Notes under the pieces: generated by a model
The model's database searches: none
What the model saw: the letters and a program-made list of their open reading frames with translations, nothing else
Told to the model about the DNA's origin: nothing
Program-made: the position numbers and the translations under genes
Shown here: in pieces, positions 47,287 through 56,417 of the stretch
Position numbering within the stretch: position 1 is the stretch's first letter
Layout: the number at the start of each line of letters is the position of its first letter
DNA from: CAKZLS01 sp963701445
GTDB taxonomy: Bacteria > Pseudomonadota > Alphaproteobacteria > Rhodospirillales > Defluviicoccaceae
Assembly: GCA_963701445.1 (NCBI GenBank)
Contig: CAVPAM010000050.1
Span: 68,223-132,222 of the forward strand
Direction of reading: 5' to 3'
Length of the DNA: 64,000 nucleotides

Positions 47287-48813
47287 TCAAACATCGGGAA
47301 TGTGCTCGGTTTCCAGATCTCCGAAACGGGTGAACTCGCCCTCGAAGAAAAGCTCGACCTTGCCGATGGGGCCGTGCCTTTGCTTGGCGACCATGACCTC
47401 GGCCTTGCTGTGTGCTTCCTCGCACCGCTGGCGCCACCGGTCATAGCGTTCCATGAACTTGTCCATCGGTTCGTCGCCGCGCTGAATCGGCTCGGCGCGT
47501 TCCAGGTAGTACTGATCGCGGTAGATGAACATGACCACGTCCGAGTCCTGTTCGATGGTGCCGGATTCGCGCAGGTCCGAAAGCTGCGGGCGTTTGTCCT
47601 CGCGCTGTTCGACGGCGCGCGAGAGCTGCGACAGCGCCAGCACCGGCACGTTCAATTCCTTTGCCAGCGCCTTCAGGCCGCGGGTGATTTCGGAGATCTC
47701 CTGAACCCGGCTGTCGTGGCGCGCGCCGGGCGACGGCGCGATCAGCTGCAGATAGTCGATGACGATCATGCCCAGGTTATGCTGCCGCTTCAGCCGCCGC
47801 GCCCGGGTGCGCATGGCGCTGATGCTGAGCGCCGGCGTATCGTCGATGTAGATGGGCAGGTTCTGAAGCTCCCGGCTGGCGACCACCAGTTCGCTCAGTT
47901 TCTCCGCCGCGATCATGCCCCGGCGGATCTTGTCCGAGGATACCCGGGTTTGTTCGGACAGGATGCGCGTGGCCAATTGCTCGTCCGACATCTCGAGCGA
48001 GAAGAAACCGACGACGGCGCCGTCGGTCACCGCCATCGAGCCATCCTCCTGCCGCTCGCTGCGGAAGGCCTTGGCGGCGTTGAAGGCGATGTTCGTGGCC
48101 AGCGCCGTTTTGCCCATGGAAGGGCGTCCGGCAAGGATGATGAGGTCGGACGCGTGCAGTCCGCCGAGACGCCCGTCCAGGTCGCGAAGCCCGGTGGTGA
48201 CGCCGCTCAGCGCGCCCTGGCGCTTCTGGGCGGCCTCCGCCAGTTGAAGGGCGTTGTTCATGCTGACGGCGAAGGTTTCGAACCCGCCCTCGTACTCGCC
48301 GCGGGTGGCCATGTCGTAGAGGCCCTGCTCCGCGATCTCGATCTGCGCCGTCGCCGGCTCGTCCACGTCGCATTCGTAGGCGCGGTTGACCACGTCCTCG
48401 CCGAGGCAGATCAGTTCGCGCCGCAGATAGAGGTCGTGGATGAGACGCCCGTATTCGCCGGCGTTGATGATGGTAACGGCGGATTCCGCGAGTTCCATCA
48501 GGTAACCCGGACCGCCCACCGCCGCCAGCTTGTCGTCCTGGGCGAAGTGGCTTTGCAGGGTGACCGGATTGGCCACCTGCTGGCGTTCGATCAGCTTCGA
48601 GCAGGCCTCGTAGATCAGACGGTGTTCGGCGATGGCGAAATGTTCGGGACGAAGGAACTCCGACACCCGCTCGTAGGCTCTTTCGTGCACGAATATGGCC
48701 CCGAGCAGCGCCTTTTCCGCCTGGATGTTGTGGGGTGGGCTGCGAAACCCGGGAGCCGAGTTGCCAAGGCCGGTGAATTCGAAAGGTCGGTCCGCCGTCG
48801 ATGTGAATGTCAT
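47287..48813 (-). CDS. dnaB: Replicative DNA helicase DnaB
   Basis: 508 residues from the ATG at 48813 (MTFTSTADRPFEF); the open frame reaches 48966 but its first part is Arg/Pro-rich shadow, and an ATG at 48825 is a second choice. N-terminal primase-binding domain (PHNIQAEKALLGAIFV ... LIYEACSKLIERQQVANPVTL), linker, and RecA-like helicase core: Walker A AGRPSMGKTA, VGFFSLEMSDEQLATRI, Walker B MIVIDYLQLI, and LSQLSRAVEQREDKRPQLSDLRESG. It is the replication-fork helicase. No intein is present. Confidence 0.95.
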   Translation of the reverse strand: MTFTSTADRPFEFTGLGNSAPGFRSPPHNIQAEKALLGAIFVHERAYERVSEFLRPEHFAIAEHRLIYEACSKLIERQQVANPVTLQSHFAQDDKLAAVGGPGYLMELAESAVTIINAGEYGRLIHDLYLRRELICLGEDVVNRAYECDVDEPATAQIEIAEQGLYDMATRGEYEGGFETFAVSMNNALQLAEAAQKRQGALSGVTTGLRDLDGRLGGLHASDLIILAGRPSMGKTALATNIAFNAAKAFRSERQEDGSMAVTDGAVVGFFSLEMSDEQLATRILSEQTRVSSDKIRRGMIAAEKLSELVVASRELQNLPIYIDDTPALSISAMRTRARRLKRQHNLGMIVIDYLQLIAPSPGARHDSRVQEISEITRGLKALAKELNVPVLALSQLSRAVEQREDKRPQLSDLRESGTIEQDSDVVMFIYRDQYYLERAEPIQRGDEPMDKFMERYDRWRQRCEEAHSKAEVMVAKQRHGPIGKVELFFEGEFTRFGDLETEHIPDV

Positions 48814-49083
48814 GCGGTGGAGCATACGCCCTGGCGGCGGAGGCACGTATCGGGAAATCCGAAAACAGTGGGGATCGTTTTCACGACGGCCGGCATGCTG
48901 TGAGTCGGGTGGGCGCTTTGGGGGTAAACCTGTGGAAAACCAAGCGTCCGCGCGTTTCGGCGGCAAGGCCGGGCCATTCGCGATTACCGCGACCGCCCCG
49001 CGCGGGCCCCGCCGAAAAACCGGTCGCGCGGCCAGTCACCCGGCCGCGCGCCCGAATTGTTCGCTTTCAGAACCCCGCCCGGG

Positions 49084-49743
49084 TCATTCCCGGGGCGGCG
49101 AGGTCTCCGCTTCCACCGACGATTCGTCATCGGCGGACTCGTCGGGGGCGGACTCCCCGGTCGCGTCCCCGGCCACCTCTTCCTCGAAGACGGCGTTCGC
49201 TTGCGCTTCGAGTTCGGCGGCGCGCGCTTCTTCCTCTTCCTCTTCGTCGAAGCGGCCGACGGCGCGTCCCGTCCGCGCCTGGGTTTCCGCTTCGTCGGGC
49301 GAACGGGCCACGTTCACGGTCACCTCGATGGCCACCTCCGGATGGAGGTTGACGGAAACGGAATGCATTCCGAGCGCCTTGATGGGGGTGTTCAGCGAGA
49401 CCTGCTGGCGGCCGATGCTGGCTCCGGCCTCGGTCACGGCCTGCGCGATGTCCCGGGCGTTGACCGAGCCGTAAAGCTGGCCGCTTTCTCCGGCCTGGCG
49501 GATCAGAACCACCGACAGTCCCTTCAGCGGCTCGGCGACCTTCTCGGCCTCGGCCTTGCGTTCCAGGTTCCTGGCTTCGAGCTGGACTCGCTGCTCCTGG
49601 AATTGCATGCGGTTTTCGTCGGTCGCCCGCACAGCCTTGTTTTTCGGCAACAGGTAGTTGCGGGCGAAGCCTGTCTTGACGTTGACCTCCTCGCCCATCT
49701 GGCCGAGCTTTTCGATACGCTCCAAAAGAATAACTTCCATCAT
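49084..49743 (-). CDS. rplI: 50S ribosomal protein L9, with acidic tail
   Basis: 219 residues against about 150 in E. coli. The N-terminal rRNA-binding part MEVILLERIEKLGQMGEEVNVKTGFARNYLLP is standard, then the long helix and the C-terminal domain (SGQLYGSVNARDIAQAV). From about residue 160 it adds a tail rich in Glu and Asp (FDEEEEEEARAAELEAQ ...), as seen in many alphaproteobacteria but long here. Two Met codons begin it; the first overlaps the DUF2232 stop (ATGA). Confidence 0.95.
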   Translation of the reverse strand: MMEVILLERIEKLGQMGEEVNVKTGFARNYLLPKNKAVRATDENRMQFQEQRVQLEARNLERKAEAEKVAEPLKGLSVVLIRQAGESGQLYGSVNARDIAQAVTEAGASIGRQQVSLNTPIKALGMHSVSVNLHPEVAIEVTVNVARSPDEAETQARTGRAVGRFDEEEEEEARAAELEAQANAVFEEEVAGDATGESAPDESADDESSVEAETSPPRE

Positions 49744-50684
49744 TCACTCCCTTGCGCGGGCCCGCCCTTCGCGAAACGCGCGCGGATACCCACCCATTGT
49801 TCGATTACGCCCAATGCCGCCACGGCCAGTCCGACGACCAGCAGAAACAGTACCAGCGCGACGTAGAACGCCGCCAGTACGAGACCTCTCGCCGGAAACG
49901 CCCGGGTCAGTGTATGGACGACCGCCAAGCCCAGGAAAAAGAACGGGGCGGCGAAGATGATCACTAGATTGAACGCCAAGTATTCCACGTCGCCAGAAGC
50001 GAACACCGTCACCGCCGCGGCGCCCACCAGCAACCACGACATCCAGTCCGGCAGTGTCAGCTCCGACCAGCGCGGGGTCGGCCGGATAGCCCATCCGCGC
50101 CGCGACAAGAGCCCCTGCCCGAGCACGCCGTTGACGGTCATCATCAGCAGCCAGGTCACCGCCGTCATGCCGATGAACATGGGCGCCATGAACGAGGCCA
50201 CCGTCTGACGATCGGCCTCGGCGAGCGTGGGAGCGGCCATCGACAGGGCGGTCTCGAGAAGGGTTTTCACCGACTCTTCGATCCCGGCCTGACCGCGCGC
50301 GGCGAGCACGGTGGCGACCGCGATGGCCGCGCCGGCCACCGCCAGCCACGACAAGACCGATCCGACCGGATACCACGTCTCCGACGCGTCGCCGGGATTG
50401 GACGTCCGGGTCAGGGCCTGGCGGGCCAGCAGCCAGGACGGAAAGGCATGCATGCCCCCGTACACCCCGGCCGATGTGATGCCGCCGAGCAGCCCCACGC
50501 TCGCGAAGCCGGTGGCGCCGGCGATCACGGCCGCCATCGGACCGAGCCCGAGCCCGACCAAAATCAACGGCAGCGGGGCCAGATAGGCGAGCACGAAGCC
50601 TCCCGGCGAGCCGAAGATCCCCGCCATCGACGCAGCGGCGCTCAGTCCGCCTCCACCGATGGCGATCAGCGCGGTTTTATTCAT
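49740..50684 (-). CDS. DUF2232 membrane protein
   Basis: 314 residues from the ATG at 50684 (MNKTALIAIGGGG). About eight hydrophobic helices, for example FVLAYLAPLPLILVGLGLG, VLSWLAVAGAAIAVATVLAA, FIGMTAVTWLLMMTVNG and LVLAAFYVALVLFLLVVGLAV. The DUF2232 pattern resembles S-components of ECF-type carriers, but no function is proven. It sits between rpsR and rplI, its usual place in Rhodospirillales. Confidence 0.85.
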   Translation of the reverse strand: MNKTALIAIGGGGLSAAASMAGIFGSPGGFVLAYLAPLPLILVGLGLGPMAAVIAGATGFASVGLLGGITSAGVYGGMHAFPSWLLARQALTRTSNPGDASETWYPVGSVLSWLAVAGAAIAVATVLAARGQAGIEESVKTLLETALSMAAPTLAEADRQTVASFMAPMFIGMTAVTWLLMMTVNGVLGQGLLSRRGWAIRPTPRWSELTLPDWMSWLLVGAAAVTVFASGDVEYLAFNLVIIFAAPFFFLGLAVVHTLTRAFPARGLVLAAFYVALVLFLLVVGLAVAALGVIEQWVGIRARFAKGGPAQGSE

Positions 50685-50780
50685 CGAGGCTTTTCCGGGT
50701 TTCGCGGCGATCGTCGCCGCGTCACCCCAGTATTGGGCCATGGACCTGCACACCGTGCTCGAGGTTACGCTGGAACGTCC

Positions 50781-51014
50781 CTACTTGACGATATAAGGAA
50801 GAAGGGCGAGGAACCGGGCACGCTTGATGGCCTTGGCCATTTCCCGCTGCTTCTTCGTGGATACCGCCGTGATCCGGCTTGGCACGATCTTGCCACGCTC
50901 CGAAATGAACCGCTGCAGGAGCTTGATGTCCTTGTAGTCGATTTTCGGCGCGTTGGCCCCGGAAAACGGGCAGGTCTTGCGGCGGCGGAAGAACGGTCTG
51001 CGCTGGGCGCTCAT
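50781..51014 (-). CDS. rpsR: 30S ribosomal protein S18
   Basis: 77 residues: RRPFFRRRKTCPFSG, KIDYKDIKLLQRFISERGKIVPSRITA and KKQREMAKAIKRARFLALLPY are the standard S18 sequence, including the conserved Cys-Pro-Phe. Its start overlaps the rpsF stop by four bases. S18 pairs with S6 in the platform of the 30S subunit. Confidence 0.97.
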   Translation of the reverse strand: MSAQRRPFFRRRKTCPFSGANAPKIDYKDIKLLQRFISERGKIVPSRITAVSTKKQREMAKAIKRARFLALLPYIVK

Positions 51015-51514
51015 GACTCGTCTCCTTCCTTGCTCGGGGTGGCGGTATCGTCGGCCTTCGCGGGGCTGTCCGGCTCCGCGGCGCGGGCCTGCGGCGGCGC
51101 CGATGCACGAGGCCCGCCGTGTTCCCCGTCACCCGAACGCGGGTTCGAGCGGAATCGATCGTCGCGGCGGGGACGGTCGTCGCCGCGTCCCGCCCGCATC
51201 TGCATCATCGCCGAGGGACCTTCCTCCAACTCGTCGACACGAACGGTGAGGTGGCGCAGGATGTCCTCGTTGATGCGCATCTGCCGTTCCATCTCATGGA
51301 CGGCGGGCGCCGGCGCGTCGATATTGAACAGGACGTAGTGCCCCTTGCGCTGCTTTTTCAATCGGTAGGCAAGCGGCCGCAAACCCCAGACCTCGCGCTT
51401 GGCGATCTTGCCGCCGTTGTCTTCGATGGTTTTGGTGAAGGTGTCGGCGAGAGAGTTGACTTGGGTCGCGGAAATGTCTTGCCGTGCGATAAACACGGTT
51501 TCGTAGTAAGGCAA
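51011..51514 (-). CDS. rpsF: 30S ribosomal protein S6, with C-terminal extension
   Basis: 167 residues starting at a TTG (AAGGGAG upstream). The first ~95 residues are ordinary S6: YYETVFIARQDISATQVN, REVWGLRPLAYRLKKQRKGHYVLFNID and RHLTVRVDELEEGPS. The rest is a disordered tail, first Arg/Asp/Gly-rich, then Pro/Ala/acidic. It is the first gene of the minus-strand housekeeping run and its 5' leader holds a strong hairpin. Confidence 0.96.
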   Translation of the reverse strand: MPYYETVFIARQDISATQVNSLADTFTKTIEDNGGKIAKREVWGLRPLAYRLKKQRKGHYVLFNIDAPAPAVHEMERQMRINEDILRHLTVRVDELEEGPSAMMQMRAGRGDDRPRRDDRFRSNPRSGDGEHGGPRASAPPQARAAEPDSPAKADDTATPSKEGDES

Positions 51515-51871
51515 TGGCCAAACTCCCTTTGGATTATCTCATCCGGGACAACGCCCGGAATAGCCGGAACGGTCCGGCAAGGAGAAGCGAGGCGGCAATA
51601 AACCATGACTGGACCGATCACGCAAGCGGGCGCTCCAGTCATGGTTTTTGTTACGGATGCTTGACAGGACGGAACGGCCCGTTATGACATCGAACGAACA
51701 AAAAGTTTCAAGATGTGAGGGAGCGGAGGTTCGTCGGTTTTTCCTAGCTAACGGTCCGGTAAGGTGGCCCGGTTCCCGAAGGGTGCCGCGGCACTGGTGA
51801 CCCGTGCTTTTGGCCGCCGGACGGGCACGTGGAGCCGCGATCTCGTGTCGGCAGAGTTTTGGATAGCGAAC
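51515..51871. other. Divergent intergenic region rpsF/fabG
   Basis: No gene seen. Apart from the 14-bp hairpin, it holds the likely promoters of the ribosomal run and of fabG. The open frame from 51764 into fabG is Arg-rich before the family start and is not used. Confidence 0.5.
51600..51647 (-). promoter_or_regulatory. Strong hairpin in the rpsF leader region
   Basis: Perfect 14-bp inverted repeat: aaccatgactgga with its mirror at 51634-51646, extended by one A-T pair, with a 20-base loop. It lies 86 bases before the rpsF start. A T run follows on the plus strand (51645-51649). On the minus strand it could be an S6:S18 autoregulation element in the mRNA leader; on the plus strand it has terminator shape but no plus-strand gene ends here. 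Confidence 0.5.
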
Positions 51872-52609
51872 ATGCTCGATTTGAGCGGCAAATCAGCGCT
51901 GGTGACCGGAGCATCCGGTGGTATCGGACGCGCCATCGCCAAGACCCTGGCGCGCCAGGGCGCGACCGTTGGTTTGTCGGGCACCCGGGTTCCCGCGCTC
52001 GAGGCCCTGGCCGATGAAATCGGCGGGTCCGCCCGGGTGATCCCCGCCGACCTGGGCGGCGACGGCGCCGCCGAGGTCCTGGTCCGCGAGGCCGAATCGC
52101 AGATGAACGGACTCGACATCGTCGTCAGCAACGCCGGAATCACCCGCGACGGCCTGGTGATGCGGATGTCTGACGAAGATTGGCGAGTGGTGATGGAAGT
52201 CAATCTGGAGGCGGCCTTCCGGCTCACCCGCGCGGCGTTACGCGGGATGATGAAAAGACGCTGGGGACGGTTCATCGGGATTACGTCGGTGGTTGGCGTG
52301 ACCGGAAATCCCGGCCAGGTCAACTACGCCGCGTCAAAGGCCGGCATGATCGGAATGTTCAAGGCCCTGGCCCAAGAGGTCGCCAGCCGGGGCATTACCG
52401 CGAATTGCGTGGCGCCCGGTTTTATCGCCTCCGATATGACCGCCACCTTGCCAGAAGACCGGCAAAAGGCAATCTTAGACAGAATTCCGATGGGAAGACT
52501 GGGAACGCCGGAGGATGTGGCCGCTTGCGTCGGGTACTTGGCAAGCGACGAAGCCGCATACATAACGGGTCAGACTTTCCACGTGAACGGTGGGATGACC
52601 ATGGTGTAA
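51872..52609 (+). CDS. fabG: 3-oxoacyl-[acyl-carrier-protein] reductase
   Basis: 245 residues from the ATG at 51872. Cofactor motif TGASGGIGRAIA (residue 12 on), NAG in VSNAGITRDGLVMRM, and catalytic Ser-Tyr-Lys in ITSVVGVTGNPGQVNYAASKAG. The NAGITRD and NPGQ-x-NY phrases are specific to FabG among SDRs. It performs the first reduction in fatty-acid elongation with NADPH. acpP and fabF follow in the classic order. Confidence 0.95.
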   Translation: MLDLSGKSALVTGASGGIGRAIAKTLARQGATVGLSGTRVPALEALADEIGGSARVIPADLGGDGAAEVLVREAESQMNGLDIVVSNAGITRDGLVMRMSDEDWRVVMEVNLEAAFRLTRAALRGMMKRRWGRFIGITSVVGVTGNPGQVNYAASKAGMIGMFKALAQEVASRGITANCVAPGFIASDMTATLPEDRQKAILDRIPMGRLGTPEDVAACVGYLASDEAAYITGQTFHVNGGMTMV

Positions 52610-52772
52610 ACAGGGTCTTGAGTGTTCACGGAGCGTTGCTCGTTGGCAAAGGGCGATAAAGTGTGCTACCAAACGGCGATTTTTGCTGCGGCGCAGCGTA
52701 CAGCCGCATCAGGGGAACGGCCAGCAGTTATGAACGTTAAAATATCAATCAATCTGATCGAGGGGACACAGC

Positions 52773-53009
52773 ATGAGTGACGTCGCCGAGCGGGTGAAAA
52801 AAATTATTGTCGAGCACTTGGGCGTCGAAGAATCCAAGGTGGTCGAATCCGCCAGCTTCATCGATGATTTGGGCGCCGACAGTTTGGATACCGTGGAACT
52901 GGTCATGGCCTTCGAAGAGGAATTCGGCATCGAAATCCCGGACGAGGCAGCCGAGAAAATTCTCTCGGTAAAGGACGCCGTCGACTACATCACCAACGCC
53001 ACGGCCTGA
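52773..53009 (+). CDS. acpP: Acyl carrier protein
   Basis: 78 residues, strongly acidic. The phosphopantetheine site is GADSLDTVELVMAFEEEF (Ser37). The ATG at 52773 follows AGGGGACAC. A 163-base gap from fabG suggests its own promoter, normal for this highly expressed gene. It carries growing acyl chains for FabF, FabG and lipid synthesis. Confidence 0.98.
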   Translation: MSDVAERVKKIIVEHLGVEESKVVESASFIDDLGADSLDTVELVMAFEEEFGIEIPDEAAEKILSVKDAVDYITNATA

Positions 53010-53116
53010 CGGCCGTTCGTGGGCGTGGCTGGCGGCCAGGCGCTCATTGTGGAAAGCGGTCCGACGACCGGGCCGTTTGAGACCAGAGTATCACTGTCAC
53101 TGGACGATGCGGGGAT

Positions 53117-54379
53117 ATGAGACGCGTAGTAGTAACAGGACTTGGCCTTGTCGCGCCCCTCGGTTGCGGGGTTAAGACGAACTGGGAGCGCCTGATCAAC
53201 GGTGAATCGGGACTCGGCGCGATCCAAACGTTCGACGTTTCCGACTTGCCGGCAAAGATCGCCGCTCACGTTCCGATCGGTGAAACGTCCGAGGGCCGCT
53301 TCAACGCCGATGACTGGGTGTCGGCGAAGGAACAGCGGCGCATGGGCGCGTTCATCGTCTTCGGCCTGGCGGCGGCCGAGCAGGCCGTGACCGACGCCGG
53401 CTGGAAGCCCGAGGACGAGGAGTCGCGCATCCGCACGGGCGTGATGATCGGTTCCGGCATCGGTGGCCTCGAGGAAATCCACAAGAACTCCGTTCTCGTC
53501 GAGAACGGATCGGTTCGCCGGGTGAGCCCGTTTTTCATTCCGGCCTGCCTGATCAACCTGGTCAGCGGCCACGCGTCGATCAAGTACGGGTTCAAGGGCC
53601 CCAACCATTCCGCGGTCACCGCCTGCGCCACGGGGGCTCACGCCATCGGCGACGCCGCCCGGCTGATCATGTGGGACGATGCCGACGTGATGGTTGCCGG
53701 TGGCGCCGAGGCGGCGATCTGCCGCACCGGGATCGCCGGGTTCGCTGCGGCCAAGGCGCTCTCCACCAAGTTCAACGACACGCCCGCAAAGGGATCCCGT
53801 CCCTGGGACGTGGATCGCGACGGCTTCGTCATGGGCGAGGGCGCCGGGGTCGTGGTGCTGGAGGAATACGAGCACGCGAAGAAACGGGGCGCTCCCATCT
53901 ACGCCGAGATCGTGGGTTACGGGCTGACCGGCGACGCCCACCATATCACCGCTCCGTCGGAGACCGGCGATGGCGCCTATCGCTGCATGAAGATGGCGAT
54001 GAAACGCGCCGGCATGAACCCGGAAGACATCGACTATATCAACGCCCACGGCACCTCCACGCCGCTTGGCGACGAGATCGAGGTGGGCGCGGTCAAGCGG
54101 GCGTTCGGCGATGCGGCCCGTTCGGTTTCCATGTCTTCGACGAAATCGTCCATCGGCCACCTGCTCGGCGCCGCCGGCGCGGCCGAGGCGATTTTTTCCA
54201 TCATGGCCGTACGCGATGGCGTGGTGCCTCCGACGCTCAATCTGGACAATCCGTCCGAGGGGTGTGACCTCGACTTGGTGCCGCATCAGGCCAAGGAACG
54301 GCCGGTTCGCGCGGCGCTCTCCAATTCCTTCGGGTTTGGCGGAACCAACGCCTCGCTGATCTTCAAACGGGCAGACTAG
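53117..54379 (+). CDS. fabF: Beta-ketoacyl-ACP synthase II
   Basis: 420 residues. Catalytic Cys in HSAVTACATGAHAIGDAARL, the two catalytic His in NAHGTSTPLGDEIE and SSTKSSIGHLLGAAGA, and the C-terminal SNSFGFGGTNASLIF. It condenses malonyl-ACP with acyl-ACP. It follows acpP by 107 bases and precedes mltG by 12, the usual alphaproteobacterial order. Confidence 0.97.
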   Translation: MRRVVVTGLGLVAPLGCGVKTNWERLINGESGLGAIQTFDVSDLPAKIAAHVPIGETSEGRFNADDWVSAKEQRRMGAFIVFGLAAAEQAVTDAGWKPEDEESRIRTGVMIGSGIGGLEEIHKNSVLVENGSVRRVSPFFIPACLINLVSGHASIKYGFKGPNHSAVTACATGAHAIGDAARLIMWDDADVMVAGGAEAAICRTGIAGFAAAKALSTKFNDTPAKGSRPWDVDRDGFVMGEGAGVVVLEEYEHAKKRGAPIYAEIVGYGLTGDAHHITAPSETGDGAYRCMKMAMKRAGMNPEDIDYINAHGTSTPLGDEIEVGAVKRAFGDAARSVSMSSTKSSIGHLLGAAGAAEAIFSIMAVRDGVVPPTLNLDNPSEGCDLDLVPHQAKERPVRAALSNSFGFGGTNASLIFKRAD

Positions 54380-54391
54380 GTATCCGGCGGC

Positions 54392-55385
54392 ATGGGCCGC
54401 TTCGGGTGCGCCGTCGTTGTCGTCGCGCTGTTGATCGTGGCGGCGGGCGCCGGCGGCCTGCTGTGGCTCTCGCGGCAGTATCAGGCGCCCGGTCCCCTCG
54501 CCGAGCAAACCATCGTCGTCGTGCCCAAGGGCGTGGGCGTCCGCGGCATCGCCGAGCGGCTGGCGGACGCCAGCGTCATCTCTTCGCCGCTGGTGTTTCA
54601 GATCGGCGTCCGTATCCAGGAGGCGGAGGCGGGGCTTCGCGCCGGTGAGTACGAGTTCCCCGCCGGGATCAGCGTCAAGGAGGTGGTGGCGCTCCTGACA
54701 TCGGGGCGCACCGTCGTCCGGCGCCTGACCGTGCCCGAGGGCCTGACCACGGCCCAGGTGCTGGCGCTGCTGGCCGAAACGCCGGGGCTGACGGAAGAGG
54801 ACGATGGATCGGCGGAGCCGGCGCCCGGCGAGGGAACGCTGCTTCCCGAGACCTACCACTTCTCCCTGGGCGACACGCGCGCGGCCATGATCGAGCGGAT
54901 GCGCGACGCCATGAGCGGCGCGCTGGACGCTCTCTGGGCGTCGCGGGCTCCCGGACCTGCCGCTGGAGTCTCCCGAGCAGGCGGTGGTCCTCGCCTCCAT
55001 CATCGAGAAGGAGACGGCCGTGCCGGAGGAGCGCCGCCGCGTGGCGGCGGTGTTCATCAACCGCCTGCGCCTGGGCATGCTGCTGCAGTCCGATCCCACC
55101 ACCATCTATGCGCTGACCAAAGGCTCCGGACCTTTGAACCGGCCGCTCACCCGCAAGGACCTGGCCCATCCGTCGCCCTACAACACCTACGTCTCGCCCG
55201 GCCTGCCGCCCGGCCCCATCGCCAACCCCGGGCGCGCCTCGCTGGCGGCGGCGCTCGATCCCATCGAGAGCGACGAGCTGTACTTCGTCGCCGACGGCGA
55301 CGGCGGCCACGCCTTCGCCCGCACCCTGGAGGAACACCAGCGCAACGTCGCCCGCTGGCGCAAGATCAGGGACGAGGCGCGGTAG
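54392..55385 (+). CDS. mltG: Endolytic murein transglycosylase MltG (one frame change)
   Basis: The frame from 54392 has the membrane anchor (CAVVVVALLIVAAGAGGLLWL) and the LysM-like/YceG N-terminal part (VVVPKGVGVRGIAERLADASVI ... TVPEGLTTAQVLALLAETP, LLPETYHF). Near 54952 it becomes Arg/Gly-rich, while the +1 frame goes on with LESPEQAVVLASIIEKETAVPEERRRVAAVF, holding the catalytic Glu, and SDPTTIYAL, YNTYVSPGLPPGPIANPG to the stop at 55385. One extra G in the ccgg at 54951-54954 explains it. Combined length about 330 residues is normal. It cuts nascent glycan strands at the inner membrane. Confidence 0.9.
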
Positions 55386-55388
55386 CCG

Positions 55389-56297
55389 TCACCCGCAATC
55401 GAAGCGTTCGATGAAGGTTTCCAGCATCTGGTTGGCGAAGCGGGCGGCCGCGACGGGGAGGATGCGGCCGCGGAGCTGGCCGAAGTAGAGCATGCCCGGG
55501 GGCACGTCGCGCTCGTCGATGGGCCGGCTGAGGACATGGGGCGACTCCGTGTTCATGGGGACCCCGATGGGGATCTGGAAGCTCAAGATGTTTTCGGCGA
55601 GGGCGTGATGGCGAAGGAATTCAAAACTGTCGGACTCCACCACCGGCCGCAGCGTCAGGGACGTCCGGCGAACCGCCGCCTCGAGCAGGTGGCGGACGCC
55701 GTAGGGAGCCGTCGGCAGGGCGATCGGATACGCCAGGCAATCGCGCAACCGGAGCTTTCCGGGCCGCGCGAGTGGGTGTCCGGAGGCCATGACGGCGTGC
55801 ACCGGCTGGCGGACGGTGAGAATGATCGAGAATTCCGTCAGGCGCACCGGCTCGAACACCAGCGCGAGGTCGGCGCTCATGTCCACCAGCGCCTGCTCGG
55901 CGGCGGCCCGGTCGCGCAGGAGGACGCTGAAGGTCACGGCGGGATGAGCGCTCCGGTAGGTGGAGATCTGCTCCGGGAGGAAATAGGGAAGCAGGGCCTG
56001 GCTGCAGGCGATGGAGATGTGGCCGCGACGCTCGCCCGAAAGATCGGCGATCTGGCTCTTGACCCGCTCGATGTCGCTCAGTTGCGCCCGCACGTGGTGG
56101 ATGAGGATCTCTCCCGCCGCCGAAAGCCGCACGCCGCGCGGCAGGCGCTCGAAAATCGGCACCCCGAGGTCCTCCTCCATGGCCAGAATCCGCCGGTTCA
56201 GGGCGGTCGAGGTGATGGCCAGCGTTTCGGCCGCCTTGCGGATGGAACCCGCCCTGGCGACCGCGCTGATGTAGTGCAGCGGTAGAAGATACCTCAT
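55389..56297 (-). CDS. LysR-family transcription regulator
   Basis: 302 residues. Winged helix at the start (LHYISAVARAGSIRKAAETLAITSTALNRRILAMEEDLG, FERLPRGVRLSAAGE) and a two-lobed ligand domain (RRGHISIACSQALLPYFLPEQI ... MASGHPL). It is divergent from the allophanate hydrolase gene with about 120 bases between starts, so it most likely controls that gene and the ABC transporter genes after it. Convergent with mltG. Confidence 0.9.
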   Translation of the reverse strand: MRYLLPLHYISAVARAGSIRKAAETLAITSTALNRRILAMEEDLGVPIFERLPRGVRLSAAGEILIHHVRAQLSDIERVKSQIADLSGERRGHISIACSQALLPYFLPEQISTYRSAHPAVTFSVLLRDRAAAEQALVDMSADLALVFEPVRLTEFSIILTVRQPVHAVMASGHPLARPGKLRLRDCLAYPIALPTAPYGVRHLLEAAVRRTSLTLRPVVESDSFEFLRHHALAENILSFQIPIGVPMNTESPHVLSRPIDERDVPPGMLYFGQLRGRILPVAAARFANQMLETFIERFDCG

Positions 56298-56417
56298 CGG
56301 TTTGCCTTCGAATTCGTATGGTGCGTTTATTGCAGCACTATGAGCCGATAATAGCAGTATTACAAATCACTCCTAGCTGCTCTAGTGGTCTTCGAGCCCC
56401 ACTTGAAGATCGCGAGC

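Noticed and set aside
46159..48903. A 914-codon plus-strand open frame across alr and dnaB
   Set aside because: Crosses two clear minus-strand genes and carries only shadow composition.
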